Source of the DNA: Formosa algae
GTDB lineage: Bacteria > Bacteroidota > Bacteroidia > Flavobacteriales > Flavobacteriaceae
Length of the DNA: 64,000 nucleotides
NCBI RefSeq assembly: GCF_001439665.1
Contig: NZ_LMAK01000036.1
Coordinates: 34,309-98,308 of the forward strand
Reading direction: 5' to 3'
Positions 61,833 through 64,000 of this stretch are shown here, piece by piece. The position numbers and the translations under genes are program-made. Position 1 is the stretch's first letter. Every line of letters starts with the position of its first letter. Below the pieces are notes generated by a model. It searched no databases, was not told the origin of the DNA, and saw only the letters and a program-made list of their open reading frames with translations.

Positions 61833-62576
61833 TTAATCTTCTAATTCTTGTTTTAATTTAATAGAAAGAATTTGTGTTTTTTTTCGAAGATTCATAGTAA
61901 TATTTAACTGTATTTTAGTTTGTAATAATTGATCTATTATACTGTTTTGATATTCTTTACAGTTTAATAAGGCTGAATAATTAGATTTCTGGCCATACGT
62001 TCTAATTTGATTATAATTATTATTCACTTCTGGCAAAATGTCGATTAACGAAAGATGTTCTTCCAGAACAGGCTTTAATCTATTATTTACAATATTTTTA
62101 ATCTTTAATTCTTGCTCTTGAAAAGACTTTAATTCAGAAGGATATTCTGCTATCAATTCTGCAAGTGTATCATTTTCAAGAAATTGAAACTTGTCTGTAA
62201 AATTCACTGAGCTTAGTGCTTCATTTCTAAGATTAGCACTTTTAAAATTTACTAGTATGATTACATCTTTATCTGCTTTAGACAAGCTGTCTAATCCAAC
62301 AAAGTTTAGAGTTTTTTGTAGGGATGCACTACTATTATTGTATTGCAATAAAGAGGAATCGAGAACCTCTAAGTTTGTATGGAGTTCCTCGTATAAACTC
62401 TGATATATTTTTTCTTGGACTATTTTATTTTTTCTTATTTCGTTTAGGTCATTAATTTTCCATGCAATTAAAATCCCTATTACAATCAATAAAATTTCTC
62501 CTAAGGCGTATACTATATGATTTTTCGTTTTCCCAGAAAGTAATTGTTTTTTTCTAATAGCTCTAAACACTTTCAT
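61833..62576 (-). CDS. DUF6090 family membrane protein
   Basis: A 247-residue protein with an N-terminal basic segment, then one membrane helix (about 25-45; YALGEILLIVIGILIAWKIND) and a long helical, coiled-coil exported domain. The opening FRAIRKKQLLSGKTKNHIVYALGEI is the DUF6090 signature common in flavobacteria. Its function is unknown. It lies between the EF-hand gene and YHYH 1 on the same strand, so it could belong to the cluster or be a neighbour only. Confidence 0.78.
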   Translation of the reverse strand: MKVFRAIRKKQLLSGKTKNHIVYALGEILLIVIGILIAWKINDLNEIRKNKIVQEKIYQSLYEELHTNLEVLDSSLLQYNNSSASLQKTLNFVGLDSLSKADKDVIILVNFKSANLRNEALSSVNFTDKFQFLENDTLAELIAEYPSELKSFQEQELKIKNIVNNRLKPVLEEHLSLIDILPEVNNNYNQIRTYGQKSNYSALLNCKEYQNSIIDQLLQTKIQLNITMNLRKKTQILSIKLKQELED

Positions 62577-62614
62577 ACCAAACTTAATTTCAATATTATA
62601 CGATGTTATTTAAT

Positions 62615-62650
62615 GAAAAAAGCTTCATAATTGCTTACAAAGCTTTTTTC
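62615..62650 (-). terminator. Terminator after the EF-hand gene
   Basis: GAAAAAAGCTT (62615-62625) pairs with AAGCTTTTTTC (62640-62650) around a 14-nt loop. It lies 24 bp past the EF-hand stop on the minus strand, so this gene is likely separate from DUF6090. Confidence 0.7.
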
Positions 62651-62674
62651 TAACAACAACAACAAACAATTTAT

Positions 62675-62959
62675 TTAATTTCTTTTCCCACTAGGTTTTG
62701 GAGCATCTTCAAACTCTTTTTCTGAAATGTAACCATCTTCATCTGTATCTATAGTTGCAAACTCGTCTTTTAACGGACCTTTTACTTCAGATTCTTCAAG
62801 TTTTCCATCTTCATTAGCATCCATTTCTTCTAATAATTTAGCATAAGTTGGCGGCTCTTTTTGATCACCTCCACCTCTTTGTTGTGCACTTGCAACACTT
62901 ACAAATGCTAAACAAAAAAATACCATCATTAATCCGATTTTAGAATTTACTGTTTTCAT
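62675..62959 (-). CDS. Exported EF-hand protein
   Basis: A 94-residue protein with a signal peptide (cleavage near ASAQ) and two EF-hand loops, DANEDGKLEESE and DTDEDGYISEKE. It has a Gly/Arg-rich start (QRGGGDQ) and ends PKPSGKRN. It closely resembles the EF-hand lipoprotein at 56523-56864, but lacks a lipobox. It probably binds calcium in the periplasm. Confidence 0.87.
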   Translation of the reverse strand: MKTVNSKIGLMMVFFCLAFVSVASAQQRGGGDQKEPPTYAKLLEEMDANEDGKLEESEVKGPLKDEFATIDTDEDGYISEKEFEDAPKPSGKRN

Positions 62960-63190
62960 AATTATCTTTTTTTAAGTTCTTATAGGCACAAAGATTAGAA
63001 ATAGTTGGATAGCATTTTTATGTTTTCAGCGAATGGCCTTTTACATTAAGTAAAAGCTCATAAAAATTCGTTAAACCACACTAAAACGCATACTTATGTG
63101 GCTATATACAATATTTTATTACACCTAAAAGGAACAAAACCTTTACTAAAAACCTATATCAGACTGCGAATTAACAGAAGCTAACACGCT
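62960..63190. other. Intergenic gap
   Basis: About 230 bp with no ORF. It should carry the promoter of the EF-hand gene, which I cannot place with confidence. Confidence 0.4.
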
Positions 63191-63247
63191 ATATATAAGC
63201 ACAAAAAAACCGTCTAGAATCTAGACGGTTTTTTTGTGCTTATATAT
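63191..63247. terminator. Very long perfect hairpin, bidirectional terminator
   Basis: Arms of 27 bp (63191-63217 and 63221-63247) are perfectly complementary and separated by AAT. The inner GC-rich part CCGTCTAG/CTAGACGG is flanked by A7 and T7 runs. It lies 10 bp past the stop of the T9SS-tail gene. Confidence 0.88.
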
Positions 63248-63256
63248 GTTATAAAA

Positions 63257-64000
63257 TTATTTAACTACTACTTTTTTAGTGATGGGTTTTCCTTCCTTAT
63301 AAATGGATAATAAATAAAAGCCTTTAGGGTATGAAGATAAATCTAACGCTTCGTGTCTTAAGCTCCCGTCTGACTGAATCATATTATTGTATAAGACTTT
63401 CCCAGACATATCATAAATTCTTACCGGAGTAGCACGTTCTAAACCTGTAATTTTTATATTTAAGACATCTGAAGTTGGATTTGGATAAATATCAAATTCA
63501 AAATCTAAGACATCTTCTTCAAGGTCTTCTCCTTTAAAAGCTTCTACAATAACCATAACATCATCTTCTGTATAACACCCTAGTGCATTAAAGACAGCTA
63601 CTGAATATGTTTCAGTCTGTACTGGGCTAACCGTAATACTTTGGGTTGTTGCTCCATTACTCCATAAAAACTCTGAACCTCCTGTTGCTGTTAATGTGAC
63701 TGATTCTCCTGATTCTATGGTTTTGTCTTCTCCTGCATTAGCTACTGGTAACGCGATTATATTTACGGTCACTTCTGCAGTCGCAGATACATCGCCTTCT
63801 GAGACTTCAACGGAATAGGTTGTGGTTTGTTTCGGACTAACTGTAATACTTTGAGTGGTTGCCCCTGTGCTCCATACATAAGACGAACCTCCTGTTGCAG
63901 TTAGTGTTACGGTTTCGCCTGCACAAATCGTTTCATCTTCTCCTGCATCGGCAATCACTTCTACTTTTGTAGCGTTTACGGTCACCTGAACGGCATCGCT
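63257..64000 (-). CDS. T9SS-secreted repeat protein, N-terminus outside the window
   Basis: The frame is open to base 64000, so only the last 248 residues are seen. Two near-identical Ig/PKD-like repeat units of about 66 residues (ATGGSSYVWSTGATTQSITV and ATGGSEFLWSNGATTQSITV) precede a linker and a type IX secretion sorting domain (DIYPNPTSDVLNIKI ... GFYLLSIYKEGKPITKKVVVK). The protein is surface-exposed or secreted. The complete length and any enzyme domain lie off the window. Confidence 0.85.
   Translation of the reverse strand, partial: SDAVQVTVNATKVEVIADAGEDETICAGETVTLTATGGSSYVWSTGATTQSITVSPKQTTTYSVEVSEGDVSATAEVTVNIIALPVANAGEDKTIESGESVTLTATGGSEFLWSNGATTQSITVSPVQTETYSVAVFNALGCYTEDDVMVIVEAFKGEDLEEDVLDFEFDIYPNPTSDVLNIKITGLERATPVRIYDMSGKVLYNNMIQSDGSLRHEALDLSSYPKGFYLLSIYKEGKPITKKVVVK

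Overview
The window comes from an AT-rich member of the Bacteroidota, most likely a marine Flavobacteriaceae. The evidence is the fused CcoN-CcoO cbb3 oxidase, type IX secretion tails, a TonB-dependent receptor with a carboxypeptidase-like plug extension, TAnnTTTG-type -7 elements, almost no Shine-Dalgarno sequences, and the DUF6090, PspC, LETM1-related and YHYH families. No rRNA, CRISPR array or transposase was seen; there is one tRNA (Arg-TCT).

Layout: 1-1451 holds a MoxR-type ATPase (cut by the window edge) and a VWA protein. 1579-10922 is a respiratory block: a Crp/Fnr regulator divergent from ccoI, then ccoS, ccoNO, ccoQ, ccoP, ccoG, ccoH and a TauE/SafE-like membrane protein, a complete set for making and copper-loading a cbb3 oxidase. 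11322-13387 has a YceI lipoprotein and an ECF sigma/anti-sigma pair. 13641-17443 is an accessory island bounded by attC-like inverted repeats (DUF2798, isochorismatase-like hydrolase, MerR, serine hydrolase, decayed YD-repeat gene). 17569-23853 has a Dps, a DUF4331 pair with a TPR lipoprotein, a LETM1-related protein and a secreted CrtC/AttH-like protein. 23960-29434 is a minus-strand group of a TonB receptor, a TPR-like protein, a LytS-type kinase fused to a 2TM domain, a second 2TM protein and a LytTR regulator. 30009-43954 holds housekeeping and stress genes (ECF sigma, acyltransferase, Nudix, cyclophilin, divergent dps/oxyR, AIM24-like protein, PadR/PspC operon, thioredoxin reductase, YtxH/holin-like operon). 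44300-50980 has two large proteins of unknown function and a Gfo/Idh/MocA oxidoreductase. 52123-56378 is a KDG utilisation operon (KDG kinase, PPi-type phosphofructokinase, KDPG aldolase) with a divergent LacI regulator. 56523-62959 is an unusual export cluster of three YHYH lipoproteins alternating with two membrane-anchored proteins whose predicted mature N-terminus is histidine, flanked by EF-hand proteins. A T9SS-tailed repeat protein runs off the right edge.

The two strongest observations are these. (1) A near-identical palindrome, ATGAC-N4-(A/G)TCAT, occurs exactly 22 nt before a -7-like element at three promoters: ccoI, ccoSNQP and the distant unknown 603-aa protein at 44300-46111. This suggests a small FNR-type oxygen regulon that includes an uncharacterised enzyme. 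(2) The YHYH / N-terminal-histidine cluster looks like a possible undescribed cell-envelope metal-handling system. Domain calls come from reading the sequence and from memory of families; no searches were run.
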